Source of the DNA: Gnetum montanum
Taxonomy: Eukaryota; Streptophyta; Gnetopsida; Gnetales; Gnetaceae
Direction: 5' to 3'
DNA: 64,000 nt
Assembly: GCA_015680685.1 (NCBI GenBank)
Contig: MNCI01022658.1
Coordinates: 130,751 to 194,750 of the forward strand
Below the pieces are notes generated by a model. It did no database searches. It saw nothing but the letters and a program-made list of their open reading frames with translations, and was not told where the DNA came from. This document shows, piece by piece, positions 46,618 to 58,059 of the stretch (position 1 is the first letter of the stretch; each line of letters starts with the position of its first letter). A program made the position numbers and the translations under genes.

Positions 46618-48498
46618 TGTTTGGGACGCGACCGTCAACGAGTGTCCTCGAACAGGATTTAGGTGCCTGATGGTCTCTGGCAACACCAAGGCCCATATAC
46701 CTCCAAATAAACTCAGTAGTTAATGTGAGTATGTGTGTGTGCTGTTGTTGCGTGCGGTTGTGAGAAATGTAACGATTGCGTTGCGTGTAAACTACAAATG
46801 ACTTACTTTAAAGAGATTTAGCCAACTTTGCCAAGTACTGTGAGTTGTTGAAAATTTCCTATTTTGTTCAACTGCCTAGTCTACGCGGTCCTTATAATAC
46901 CTACTTGTAACAAATAAAATTTTGCAAAAACATTTGAGCACAACTCCGCAATCTACTCCTAATTTTCCCCAGAGAAAGAGATAGTTCCACAAGAAAACTA
47001 GAAATAGAGCAAGATTCGATGGAAATAAGCAGAAAAGAAAAGAAAGCAGATTTGTGTAGACCTCAAATATTTAAACAAGGTAAAATGACACGAGTAAACA
47101 CTTCGCAATAAAGCTATCCCAAATTCAATATCTACGAATTGTTCAAACTTCCAAGGCTCAAACAAGCAATATCTTCAAGACAATCCTATTATGCTACCAA
47201 AAATTGCTGCGTAAACTACCACGTACGAGACTCCATTTTGACTAGATAATAGATGTCAACGATTGCATTCAAACAGAACCTTTAAAAGACTTGACAATTT
47301 CTGATTGAAATACCACGAGAATTCACTTTAAAGATAAAAAGAAGCTATTCTGGTCCCATCAAAATACCAAAGATTTTCTGAACCCTCTCGACTACTGAAT
47401 TGTTCAACGGCGTGACTACAAACAGAGGCTCTCTTACAACAATCCCAATAGCAGTTCCCACACGTTGCACAATAACGAAATTTACTACTAAAATGCTCTC
47501 AAGGCTTTTAAACACAAGCGCTTCTATGGCAAAATTTTAATAGAAATTTCTATCGGGCAACAAGAACAATAAGAGCAATCTAAAAATCCCAAAATTACTT
47601 GCCAAGGATGATACTATCTAAACCACTAGCTAAACAATTTAAACAAAACAAAAAATGAAATGCATAACTCACAGGACCATGACAAAGAGGCTGAAATCTT
47701 TATTCTAGCAAGCCATCTTACAAGCAATTGTTCACACTTTCTTCTTTACAAAATGCTCTTCTCAAGACCTCAAGTATGTCTCTGAGTGAGAGCCCAAGTG
47801 TGATCCCAATGTCTTCAAAAGTGTGATGTATGAGACCCCAATGTGATGATATGATGATGATATGTCCCCCCCTTGACCCCTAAAGCCTTTTTATAGGGTT
47901 CAAAGGTAGNNNNNNNNNNNNNNNNNNNNNNNNNNNNNNNNNNNNNNNNNNNNNNNNNNNNNNNNNNNNNNNNNNNNNNNNNNNNNNNNNNNNNNNNNNN
48001 NNNNNNNNNNNNNNNNNNNNNNNNNNNNNNNNNNNNNNNNNNNNNNNNNNNNNNNNNNNNNNNNNNNNNNNNNNNNNNNNNNNNNNNNNNNNNNNNNNNN
48101 NNNNNNNNNNNNNNNNNNNNNNNNNNNNNNNNNNNNNNNNATGCAGTTAACAAGTGGCCTTTTTAATTGACAAGTGGTCCATTTTGGAGAAAAAGAGGTT
48201 GTAGTTGACAAGTGTCTTTTGTAGTGGTTACAAACATTTAGAAAATTAGTTATAACTACCATAGGAGGTTATGACTTCTATAAGAAGTTATTATCATTAT
48301 AAAAATACAAAAGTCACTTGTTATATATATATATTATATATTTATTAGGATCTATTGAGGAGTCATCTCTTTGCCCCCTAATTTGATAAAATTAATCCAT
48401 ATTCCAGACCACGTGAGGAGTCAAAATGCCGTTAAAAATATTAAATGCTTCCCCGGTCTACGGCACCTCTGTCTGGCCATGTGCCGAATGACGTTACA
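46618..48498 (-). mobile_element. LTR-like segment with TATA box and polyadenylation signal
   Basis: Read on the minus strand, it starts TGTAACGTCATTCGG at 48498 and ends …GTCGCGTCCCAAACA at 46618. In between are CCCTATAAAAAGG (47886-47898) and, about 190 bp downstream, AATAAA (47699-47704). This is the U3-R-U5 layout of an LTR. GCCACTTGTCAA-type words repeat near 48150-48210. It contains the N gap. The boundary at 48498 is inferred only from the TGT…ACA form and the edge of the PB1 pseudogene. Confidence 0.5.
47910..48140. other. Assembly gap (231 N)
   Basis: This is a run of N inside the LTR-like segment. True length is unknown, and translations across it are meaningless. Confidence 0.99.
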
Positions 48499-49336
48499 TC
48501 TTTTTCTGAGAATTTTGTAGTCTTCCCAGTAACTCCATGATCATCTCCATCTCTGCAACATCAGCACAAGATTTAATTGAAATCCTAATAATCTTCGCCT
48601 GGAACATAATCCCTGCCTTCAAAAGCTTCATCATAAGAATCCCATGACATGCTATGCTGCGTTTGAAACAAGGGATTCCTGTAAAAAATTCTAGGGAGTT
48701 TTGTGGATCCTCCAGCATCGATGCTCTTGATGTTGTTGCTCATTCTGTTTTGTTGCACTGATTCTGCTGGCGTCTATTCCATTTTCCTGCGTTGATTTCT
48801 GAACATAGTCTTAGGCTCTAACAGGAAAAATAATTCACCTTGATCATGACGCCCTCCTAGAACTCCTGCGGCCCAACCTTGGGACCAACAGCATCGACGT
48901 TCCAACCCTCTTTCTTAGAAGAATCCAGAAACGGCCCCAGACTGGAACACGTACTTGAGCACTCATTGCAAGATGATTTTGCAGAAAACGGGAAGATACG
49001 TAACCTTGATTGTTTCAGAGGCAGGACTGATGGAGCCTGAGCCTGATTCTAAGATTGAACCTGAACCTATGCTTGCGTCTGCGTAGGGTTTTTCTAATGA
49101 TGTTGTTGTTGAAGGCGATCGTATTCTTTCATCATGTTGTAAAGGTCTTCATTAGTGGTGACTGAGATGAGAGTGTCAAGGTCTTCATTCGGCAACTGAT
49201 ATTTGATGCTGCTGTTATTAAGTAATTGTTGGAGGATACCAAATCGATAACACCCTTGAATTTGAGCCCAGGTACAGCCAGCAACTCTCCTACAACTTAC
49301 CGCCCGTGAAGCTTCCATATGTTGCACACACCACAC
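48499..49336 (-). pseudogene. PB1-domain protein pseudogene (host-derived)
   Basis: The open part at 49094-49336 ends in IKYQLPNEDLDTLISVTT followed by NEDLYNMMKEYDRLQ, the second half of a plant PB1 (octicosapeptide/Phox/Bem1p) domain, including the acidic OPCA-type NEDLDTLI..TTNEDL motif. PB1 domains mediate protein-protein contacts, for example in Raf-like kinases. The same frame continues past TAG codons to SRLRIFPFSAKSS near 49010, matching the RLR.FLF segment that follows PB1 in many of these proteins. The first PB1 half (KFLCSYGG…) was not found upstream, so the piece starts at or near an exon border. Three in-frame TAGs occur in Gln-rich context. This is the only clearly host-type domain, and it is non-functional. 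Confidence 0.75.
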
Positions 49337-49839
49337 TTGTGGCCTGCTGCAACATTAGATTATACAGATACATTATTTCTTTTCTTCTTCCTCCTACATA
49401 GCTTTGTACGTCTCTGCCCTACTGTGCTGAATCAGAAGTAGTGCCTTGGACAAATTCAAGCTCTGCATATATATTTTTTTCTTTTTCTCAGTTTGGTAAC
49501 GTTGGGATGCATCGCTGGTTGGCAGAGTTTCATGTCTTAGCGGCACCGTTTGATTTCATGGTGGTCAACGCTGCATGGTATGGAGATTAATGGTTATCAT
49601 CGTTTCCGTTCGGCTGCTGGTCATGGCAAAAATAACTCTGGTTATGATAAGGTGTCTTTGTTTGGAACCTTCTGGATGATTCTCCCTGTTACTATTTGTT
49701 TGGTGTTTCGTGTCCTTGAGGGTGCATCATTCCACGAGTTTACATGCTGCATAGGTCATGCAAGGGCTGCCCTGGCCCTGCTGGCCACGCATCCCTGTTT
49801 GAGGGCTACTGCCCTCTATTCCCTTCAATAGCTTACTGA
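49337..49839. other. Insert DNA without recognised gene
   Basis: A plus-strand frame of 93 codons (49550-49831) has no recognisable motif. The missing first half of the PB1 domain was looked for here on the minus strand and not seen. Confidence 0.45.
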
Positions 49840-50426
49840 TCAACATATTGCCCAGACTTTGATAAATTCATATTTCTTTTGAAATTCTTTCCAAATTATT
49901 TTAGGCAGAGTGTAGATACCTTCAACAATATCAGCAGCCTGAAACACTGTTTTTCTACCACCTTTCCCTAAGGATAACTCTTGATCATTCTTTACCAGTA
50001 TCCAAATGATCAATTCCTGAAAATATTCCTTTCTTATCAATTGATTCACTATTGGCACATTATCTCTTGCAATATTCTATTCACTGTCTTCCATATGTGC
50101 ATCATTATTTCCACCAATAATTTTATGGTCTTCCCGATATGCATGCCTTTCCTCCTTAAGGGCTCCATGCAAGGAATGCTTTAGTTGATGATGTAGACAA
50201 CCAATGATGTCGCTTTGAGGAAAATACTCTAGTATACCTAATCCACCTCACAGCATGTTCCAAATGAGAGTTAGACAGACCTTTGGAATATCCACAAAAG
50301 AGATGGGCATGTAAAAATTCCAACCTTCATCTTGCCATTTCAATAATTCTAATGAAATATTTTGAAGGTTTCAATCATCTCATATCTCTGTTCCATGAAA
50401 TGGTCAAAATGTGCCAACACTTTTCA
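49840..50426 (-). pseudogene. Unknown coding fragment in the insert
   Basis: An open minus frame (49840-50058, 72 codons) reads like real protein: KEYFQELIIWILVKNDQE, then LGKGGRKTVFQAADIVEGIY. In-frame sequence continues upstream past a TAG with ALKEERHAYREDHKI. Composition is charged and soluble. I do not recognise the family. It sits next to the PB1 pseudogene on the same strand, so it may be part of the same captured gene or of a second one. Confidence 0.45.
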
Positions 50427-50431
50427 CAGAG

Positions 50432-51830
50432 CAGAGAAGTGATGGACATGTCGGAAGTTGTAAGGTAGATGTAAAAAGGTTTATCTTCTTGTGGAGGGTA
50501 GACTACTGGAAACTAAGCTAGCTCCTATTTAAGGTTGTCAAATGCCTCTTAGCATTGAGTTGTCCACTTGAAGTGGATCCCCTTCTTAAGTAGATGTTGC
50601 ATGGGCTACAACTTATCAGTCAACTATGCGATAAAATGACATATAAATTGCAATTTGCCTTGTAACCCACGTAGCTCCTTAAGGTTAGTTAGTGGTGTTA
50701 AGTTAATGATGGTCTTAACCTTATTGGTGTCTACGTGTATACCTAATTCTGATACCATGAAACCTAGCATGTAACCCATCTTGATGCTGAAGACACACTT
50801 CTTAGGATTAAACCTAAGGTCATATCTAAGGCAACACTTGAGTACACAGTCTAAGTCATTTGTATGATCATGTGCCATCTTGGACTTGACTACTATGTCA
50901 TCAACATAGTCATTGAGCAAGTCTAACAAGTAGTCGCTGAAGATATATGTCATGGCATGTTGGTAGGTTGCTCCTGCATTCTTTAGTTTGAAAGGCATCA
51001 TTGTATAAAAAAATGTACCCCAGGGGGTCATGAAGGTTGTACTAAGTTAGTGCTCTAGATTGATCCAAATCTGGTTGTATTCAGAGAACCCATTCATGAA
51101 GGACAACAAGGCATGACCAACCATAGTGTCAACTAGTTGGTCGATACTAGGCAACGTGAAGTCATCTGTAATGGTCTCTTTGTTTAGGTCCTAGAAGTCT
51201 ATGCAAATACATATGCTTCCATTTTTCTTAGGTACAACCACAATGTTGGAAACCTAGTTTGCATAGTCAACTGCTTGGATGAAATCAACTTGTAGAGCTT
51301 GGTGATTTCATCATGGACTACTAATGCCACCTCAAGCCTAACCTTACAAGCTTTTTGTTTAATTTATTGTATGTAAGGATCGAGGATGATGTTATGTTAC
51401 ACTCTGTGAGGATCTAAGCCTAGCATGTCCTTGTAGGACCATGCAAATGCCTTGCTATTATCATTAAGAACTTTGAAGATGCTTTGGGTATGTTGAGGCT
51501 CTAACAAGGAACTAATTTTTAGTGTCTTTACCTTGTCATTAAGTGTTACTGTAGGGACTTCGATGAGGGGATCCTCAGTGATGTCACCTGCATTTAGATT
51601 GAGAGCCCTAACTAGATGGTTGGGCAAATTTAGTGATGTTTCTATGGATGTTATGTAGTCATCATTGGTTGTGGGCTTAAGGTTTAGGCATTTGGCATCA
51701 ATGCATCGGATGAGGTCACTATAGGATCTGGTAAGGACCAGAGGTGAATGAAGATGCTTGTATGCACTCATGTTGTAATCTTGCAACATATCTTGCAAAA
51801 TAACCAGAAAAAACATCAAGTTGAACTTGT
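50432..51830 (-). pseudogene. Reverse transcriptase (and RNase H start) of E3
   Basis: The long open piece at 51397-51819 holds the RT N-terminus (FAWSYKDMLGLDP). Degenerate sequence to 51040 follows, then TPWGTFFYTMMPFKLKNAGA, NDYVDDIVVKS (YVDD active site, 50897-50908), FNPKKCVFSIKMGYMLGFMV and LRGLQGKLQFICHFIA (50624-51031). RNase H begins at about 50530 with KGIHFKWTTQC and PFYIYLTTSDMSITSLL, and is cut by the insert at 50431. Both catalytic Asp are kept. YVDD and the 'LKNAGATYQ' motif are usual for Tat elements. Confidence 0.88.
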
Positions 51831-51929
51831 CTTAATAGAGTCAAAATGCAAAACATGAGGAAAGTAATGCAATGAATAATTGCCTAAACATGCAAGAGTG
51901 GATGTTAGAAAAGCAAACATGCAAGTTGG

Positions 51930-52050
51930 TTTTAGGCCTTGGTAGGTCATGGATCACCAGTTTAAGGTCTTAGTAGATCATCATTTTCTAGTTTAAGATC
52001 TTAGTGGACCATCATCTGCTAGTTTAAGGTCTTAGCGGACCATCATCTGT
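51930..52050. repeat. Palindromic minisatellite array b
   Basis: About four units of CTAGTTTAAGGTCTTAG(T/C)(A/G)GACCATCAT, the same unit type as array a. They lie just upstream (minus strand) of the RT block. Confidence 0.75.
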
Positions 52051-52374
52051 GCAACATGTGTTATTTCAAGCTAGGACAAGAGTCTTTGGAATGTGAAGTT
52101 AGGCTAGGCATTTGCTGAGTAACTAGAAAAATCTTAGAAATTTTTCAAGTTTAGGAATCATTAGAAAAAGTTCAAAAATTTTTCTAACTTTGGTTGCAAC
52201 ACTCACCCACTTGCTACACTCCTCAAGAAAATTAGGAAAATTTGCTTAAGTGTGGAAGTGCCAGTGTGGTAGGTGGTGCATTTACCTATCGTAGGAGGGT
52301 ATATATACATGATTCACTAAGGGTAAACTATCATTTTTCGAAGTGAAAATGAGGAGTTGTAGAGTGTAGTATAG
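52051..52374. other. Unassigned E3 spacer
   Basis: No recognised gene or boundary; it contains TTAGGAAAAAT-type phrases also common in the E3 LTR. Confidence 0.4.
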
Positions 52375-52466
52375 TCAGAGCGAGGTGTGGAGCCCAGAGT
52401 GTAGCAAGATAAGTGAAGCGTCAGAGCGAGTTGTGGAGCCTAAAGCATAGCAAGACAAGTGAAGCA
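52375..52466. repeat. 46-bp tandem duplication with GTAGC motifs
   Basis: TCAGAGCGAG(G/T)TGTGGAGCC… occurs twice in direct tandem (52375-52420, 52421-52466), each copy with an AG(T/C)(G/A)TAGCAAGA core that resembles the half-palindromes of the E3 LTR. Confidence 0.75.
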
Positions 52467-52768
52467 TCATAGCATAGCAATTGGAGCATAGTGGCTAGAG
52501 TGTAGCACTAGGATGACACATTGTAGTGACCATCAACACCTTGGAGTTGCCAATGTGGAAGAGGGAAGATGAGCCATAGAACACCTATTGTGGGTGTAGG
52601 TGGAGGAGAGGAGAGCACCATTAATTGCCAGGCACACTTGCTATGCTTGCCACTTTTCACATCATTTTTATTTCTTTACATTCTTTCTTCTCTTATCTAA
52701 CATTGGGATTTGAGTCCTAGGGTGGCCTACCCTGGCAAGGACTACCACTTCCTTGGCCACCTTATCAG

Positions 52769-55700
52769 CCATGGCTAAAGGAAGAAGGTGCACACATGGG
52801 TTGTGGGTTTGTGATGATGTTTTATTTTAGTTATGTATCTACAGTGAATGGGACAAGGGACAACATGTGGGCTACGAGGGGTTTGATGCATTTATTCTTG
52901 AGAGATGTGGTGCGTAGGGCGAGGAAGGGGGAAAAATGAGGGTTTTGTCTTGGTAGTGGACTGGGATTATCATCACTAGGAGCCATTCCACATTGGGGAT
53001 AGACGGGGAAAAATGGGATTTCTTTGTGACTGTGGCTAAGGCATGCATGGCCAGGGTTTGAGGGGCCATGAAACTCCTTTGTTTCTTTTCACTCTTTTTT
53101 TGTGCTTTGTTGGTGTGTGGGTGAGGACAATGGTAGTGCAACAGTGCATCACAGTTCTATGCTTTGGCAGCAGGGTTTAGGTGAATGAAGGATTAGGGCA
53201 AGGGTTAAGCCATTATGACTAAGAATAGTTGTGACCAAGGGATAGGGTTTTGCTATCATTGATTTTTTGAGATGGGGGCAAAGAAGGATGAGGGCAAAGG
53301 GAGGGTTAGGAATCATAGGAACACATGGGAAAGGCCATAGGGGTGAGGAAAGGGCCATTGATGTGGCCATAGGGGTAATGGTTGCGATGAGGTGGTGAGT
53401 GGGGCTAGGGAGATCACCAAGGCCATGACCATGGCAAGTGCCCCAGCACATGCCATCAACACATGATAACACTAGGCGGCATGGTGAAAAGGGCATGGTG
53501 CCCAAGATGATGGAGTGATATGGTGATGGGGTTTTAGGAGCTGGAAGCTACACTCTCCAAGGAGCATAGCCAACACTTTGGCAAAATTGGTTAATTTCTG
53601 GATGCGGTGGGATGCTACGCTCGCAATAATTAGAATTTTTTGTGTTAATTTTTACTGATTTTAGGGCTAGGAAGCATAGCCAGCAGTTAGAAAATTTGGT
53701 GATTTTTTATAGCTACGCTCCCTATGGAGTGTAGCAAGTAGTTAGAATTTTTTTTCAGATCCCATGCTACACCACCTAGAGTTAGAAAAATTTTATGAAA
53801 ATTTGAAAAAAAAGGCTAAGTGTAAAATTGGAATGCCAAATGAAAAAAATGCCAAGTGTAAGAATGCCAAGAGTAAGAATGCCTCATGCGAAACAAAATG
53901 CTGAATGCACAAAAGCTTTGCCAAAGTGTCAATTTTGCAAATTGAACGTAAGAATGCTAGAATATGCAAACTAGGTTGGTGAAAATAATGCAAATGTGAA
54001 GTAAAATGCTAATTTTATGTTAATGCTATACCCTAATGAGCACCATGCCTGTCAAATGTGTATTGACATCCTATAATCGTAGGGCCCCGTGGAGGACCCT
54101 AAGGATATATTTCTAAGTTATGCTGTTTTGGGCTAAATTTGTTAATTTTCACCAAGTGTAAGTTAATATGTTATGCCAAAATGCAATTTTTTGTGTGCTA
54201 ACACTACATTTGCTTACTGTCTTGCAATTGTAGGGTGCTACTGAAGCCTGTCTTAGTGGTCATGGAGCTCATTAGCATTCTATCTTGCATCAGTGAGCCT
54301 GTGTCCAACACACTTGCACCTAACATAAAGTTGGGTCATCAAGTGGTGTGGTTTTGGCCAGGGGCATCCAAATTCCTAGCTTACCTACTACATCACTTTC
54401 ATGTGATCATGTGGTCACACTTGAGAGTGGAGGCCGCAGGAACCATCACCAAGACATTATTGGTAAGGACCAACCATGACATACTAAGATTCATGTTCAA
54501 TGAGCCTGTGACTAGTGGTGATCGAATAGGAGGCCTAAGACTAGGTCCTAGGAGCATTCATCCCTTAGTCAAGATCTGGATCATGCTAGAGTTCTCTTGT
54601 TATAATAAGAGCAACACCCTTTTTATTGTCATGCATGTGCATACAATCCTCCAGAACCCACCTGGGACTGTATATTGTGTTGGAGGTTAAGTGCTCTTAC
54701 TTTTCATTATGTCTCATTGTTATTGGCCATGCTAGATTTGCTAATTGATGACTATGAATGTCTAATGGTAGGTTTAAAGTTGATGATGAGGGACTCCATG
54801 ATGAGACAAGGGCTTTCGCTTTGACCTGTATTACATTAGAGGTATTTTCCTCTAATATGAGCTTTTAGGAGGTAGTTATTGAACAGGTGGGAAAGGACCT
54901 AGAGAACTACCCCTCCCAGTATCTGAAGGCATTCAAGTAGTGCCAGACCTACGATTTTCTTAATGAGGGATGGGCTAGTAGTAAGCCTATCTTCGAAGAG
55001 CTTGTTGTGCCACTACCTTCATCATGCATATTTTCTGTTCCACATGGGTATTCATTATGCTGGCTTGACTTTTATTGCTTATCCTCATGCACTTGTTGAT
55101 CGCATGATGATAACGTTGCATTTGCCTATTTTATAGCTATCATTGCTTCAGGAGAGGTGAAAGTGGTCACCACTGGCCATAGTGAGGCCACCCTCATCAT
55201 GAATTATAGTGGTGATATAGAGGGGCACAGGAGTGGCCATGCCATCATTCTTAGAGGCTCTAACTAGTTGGCTTACACATATTGGGTTGATGGACCTTTT
55301 CTTGGCCCTTAGCCTAAGCACACTAGTGGCCGAGATGGTGATCATTGTTGACTCCTTCAACCATGATGCCCATTGCTTTGTCACTCATGTGCATGGAGTG
55401 AGGGTAGTCTTGGACCTCAGCAATGCTCTCTCCCTAACTTCCTTGGCCATTTCTCTAAGGGCCCATCAATTATTGAGAAGCCCAACTAAGAGGTAGACTA
55501 GATGAAAGAGATCAAAGAGTGGCTAGGGACCACTCACTCTCATAAAGGCATCGTGGTTAGAAACATGTGTGTGCCTAAGGTTTGGAGGCTTTACCCTCTA
55601 TTTTGCAGCCATGCATTTCTTAAGCTTCTCTTCCAAGGAAAGGTCCTTGGGGTGGAGCAAGCATTGGTGATGTGAGAGGTCATAGAGGAGGGCACTAGGT

Positions 55701-57870
55701 TTAACTAGGCCTCCTCTATTGTCACCAAGCTATAGGTACAGATTACCAGGCTTTGCCACAATCTTCATGCAAGGTCTCACTTTCACTTCACATTCTTTGT
55801 AGCCTATTTGCAAAGGTTTTTGGAATTCCTAGTGATCAAGGATAGTGGGTATTGGGTCATGCAGGATTGCAAGTAGTTTTCCAAACCATGGGTTAAGAAC
55901 TTGTTTGCCACCACTCATGTGTAGGACCCTCCAAAGGGGATTATGGACTTGTATTCAGTTACAATGAAGGCACATCTAGCGAGGTCACTGTCACCTTATT
56001 CTCATGATAGCATGAGCAAGTGTCCACCAACTATTGTTGGGGATGTGAACAGGGTTGAGTGATACATTGCAAAGATAGTGGGGTCCTCCAAGGTAAAAAT
56101 CAAGAGGTCACACCCAATAGAGAAGACTACTCCCATGGTTAGATAAGTAGGTGTCAAGAAATTTTGCCTCAAGATACCCACACTCTATTTAGTAGTTGCC
56201 GGTTAGTGTACATCATAGATGCATTTGGCCTATGTTTTTTTTTATTTTTTTGTGTTATATTATGCTAATATTACTACGCTATGTTTGTGGGTTAGGCAAA
56301 AGGATTGCTAAGGAAGTAGTGGTGGTGATAGCAGAGGCAACAAACACAACTCCTCGTCAGGTTGAAGAGGAGGTAGCTCATAGGGAGAAGCCATTGGAGG
56401 CCCTAGAGATCTTCCAACAATTTGATGCGAAGGGGCTGTTGCACCTTGAGGGTGACTTCATCAACCTCTTTGATGATGTGTAGCTAGGAGATCCACCCAT
56501 GCTGACATTTGAGAGCTTACTCGGTGAGCACTTTGTGTTACCATTTATCGTTGCCTTTTTCTCTTAAGCTTTTAATTACTTAGTTATCACTAAGTGTTGT
56601 GTTGTGTTGCATTGTAGTCTTAGATATTCCTACTAGCGATCCACCACCAGTGCCTACCCACCGCATGAAGCCATGGGTAGAGACAACAAATAACTTTGCC
56701 TTCATAGAAGGCATTGTGGAGGACATGGTGGATTGCATACAATAGGTGAATCCTAAACTCAGTATGTATGTCATTTTTCTTGAACTTTTTTACTAATTCC
56801 GTGCTTAGTTTGTTGCTAATATTAATTTGTTCATTATATGCTAACAGGCTCTAAGCTTCATTAGGATCCAAACCAGGAAGCTCATGTGGATGCCATCCCA
56901 AAGTACCCCCTGAGGTCCAGTAGGTGCCTCATCATTTGTATGAGGTACTAAGAAAGTGCATGCTTTCCAGTGTGAAGGCATTGTAAACCTGTAAGCACTA
57001 GAATGGGCACCTATGGAAATGCATGCATGATCTCCAGAAGATAATGGTGAGCCTGACCATAAAGAATGAGGACCTATAGTCTCATTATGATTCCTTATCA
57101 GCTTGGACATAGAGGGATAGTCCTTCGTAGACATCAAAGATAAATTACACTAGATACTACTTGATGATCCGAGGCATGAACGAGGCTACCCAGAAGATTG
57201 TCAAGCAGAGGTTATAGGTGGATCTACTCTCCTAGAAAAATTAGGAGTGGAAGAGCTTGAGCATTAAGGTGTGCAAGTGGGGGCATACACAGAAGGACCA
57301 TAAGCACCACTACAAGCATGAGCGAGACGCTTATTTATAATAGCTCAAGGATGAGCCTATGAAGGCTTGTTGCCTTGAGATGTTCATTGAGATGATTGGT
57401 GGGAGTTGCGCCTTCGAGCTGTTTGCTTAGCATACAATGGTTAGTGGCTTCCTAGAGCAATAGATTACCTTGCTCTTAGGAGAGACTTCTATGAACACCT
57501 TTTCTATGTAGCCTCCTACATGGACCACTATGGACGAGAACAAGATCCTTGCATTTGTTGACTTCGGCTATGAGGATTGGACATGGTTATTAGAGGTTGA
57601 AATTCTCTAATGCTTGGAGAAGGGCCTTAATAGATTGCCCTTAGAGTTTGATGCAGGACCATCTTGGGTTAGTTTTTCTTTTGTCTTTTATGCTTTTTAT
57701 TGTCAATTTTACATGTCAATTTTATATTTAATTTTTGCACTTGCTGATTAATTGGTTGTTTTGTATTACTTTTGAGTAGGAACTAGGCATTGCTGCAGGC
57801 CCCTATAGAGTAGTAGAGGAGGAGGAGGAGGAGCCTCAACTTGCACCAAACACCACCAGCTGAGCAGACT
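52769..57870 (+). pseudogene. Decayed multi-exon gene with FCP1-like phosphatase domain, antisense in E3
   Basis: The plus-strand segment 54234-54685 encodes an FCP1-type (HAD family, RNA polymerase II CTD phosphatase-like) domain. In order it has LKPVLVVMELIS, VWFWPGASKFLAYLLHHFHV, IMWS, and YNKSNTLFIVMHVHTILQNP. Family members have a DLDGT-type box, RP..EFL, WSS and NTLLVDDSP..A..NP at these places. The catalytic Asp box and the late DD are replaced, so it cannot be an active phosphatase. The segment is bounded by a good splice acceptor (GCAATTGTAG, 54233) and a donor (GAG/GTTAAG, 54686). Further exon-like blocks with AG/GT borders follow near 54772-54841, 54887-55000, 55480-56140, 56297-56505, 56640-56761, 56849-57664 and 57781-57863. 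In these blocks long stretches stay in frame apart from TAG, TAA and TGA codons. It ends in a Glu-rich tail, stop, and AATAAA at 57956. The start near 52769 (ATGGCTAAAGG) is uncertain. Orientation is opposite to E3. Exon borders are by eye. Confidence 0.55.
53560..53780. repeat. GCTACGCTC / GTAGC palindromes in E3 internal spacer
   Basis: GCTACACTCTCC…, GATGCTACGCTCGC and GCTACGCTCCCTATGGAGTG resemble the LTR palindromes at 41995-42455, with AGTTAGAAAAATTT-like phrases between them. This suggests LTR-derived sequence lies within the spacer. Confidence 0.6.
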
Positions 57871-58059
57871 TGGTGTAGCCTTAATGTTGGACAATTTTGT
57901 GGTTTGGCCATTTTTGTCGCATGGTCATGCTATGTACTCCTACTGATAGAAATATAATAAAACATATACTTTTTATGGTGAGGATTGTATGTGAAACTTC
58001 ATGTTTATTTTACTGACTATTTAATGTGTATAATGAAACTAGTTGATGTGATTAGGCCC

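Larger units (their letters stand above)
46618..50426 (-). mobile_element. 3.8-kb insert in E3 RNase H, with LTR-like part and PB1 pseudogene
   Basis: The insert splits RNase H cleanly. Its plus-strand ends are TGTTTGGGACG… and …CTTTTCA, a TG…CA form. The flanks GCGAG (46613-46617) and CAGAG (50427-50431) agree at 3 of 5 bases. The low half (46618-48498) looks like an LTR. The high half contains PB1-domain coding sequence and an unknown ORF. The two ends are not homologous to each other, so it is not a simple complete LTR element; a deleted element carrying captured gene DNA, or two successive insertions, are both possible. Confidence 0.6.

Noticed and set aside
49550-49831. Plus-strand open frame of 93 codons
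   Set aside because: No recognisable motif, and neighbouring protein-like fragments are on the other strand.
46618-50426. Complete LTR retrotransposon
   Set aside because: The two ends do not resemble each other, no primer site or pol was found, and the flanking 5-mers agree at only 3 of 5 positions.
53149-53505. Minus-strand open frame of 118 codons in the E3 spacer
   Set aside because: Low-complexity Pro/Met/Ser-rich reading without a domain; the plus-strand gene model covers the same area.
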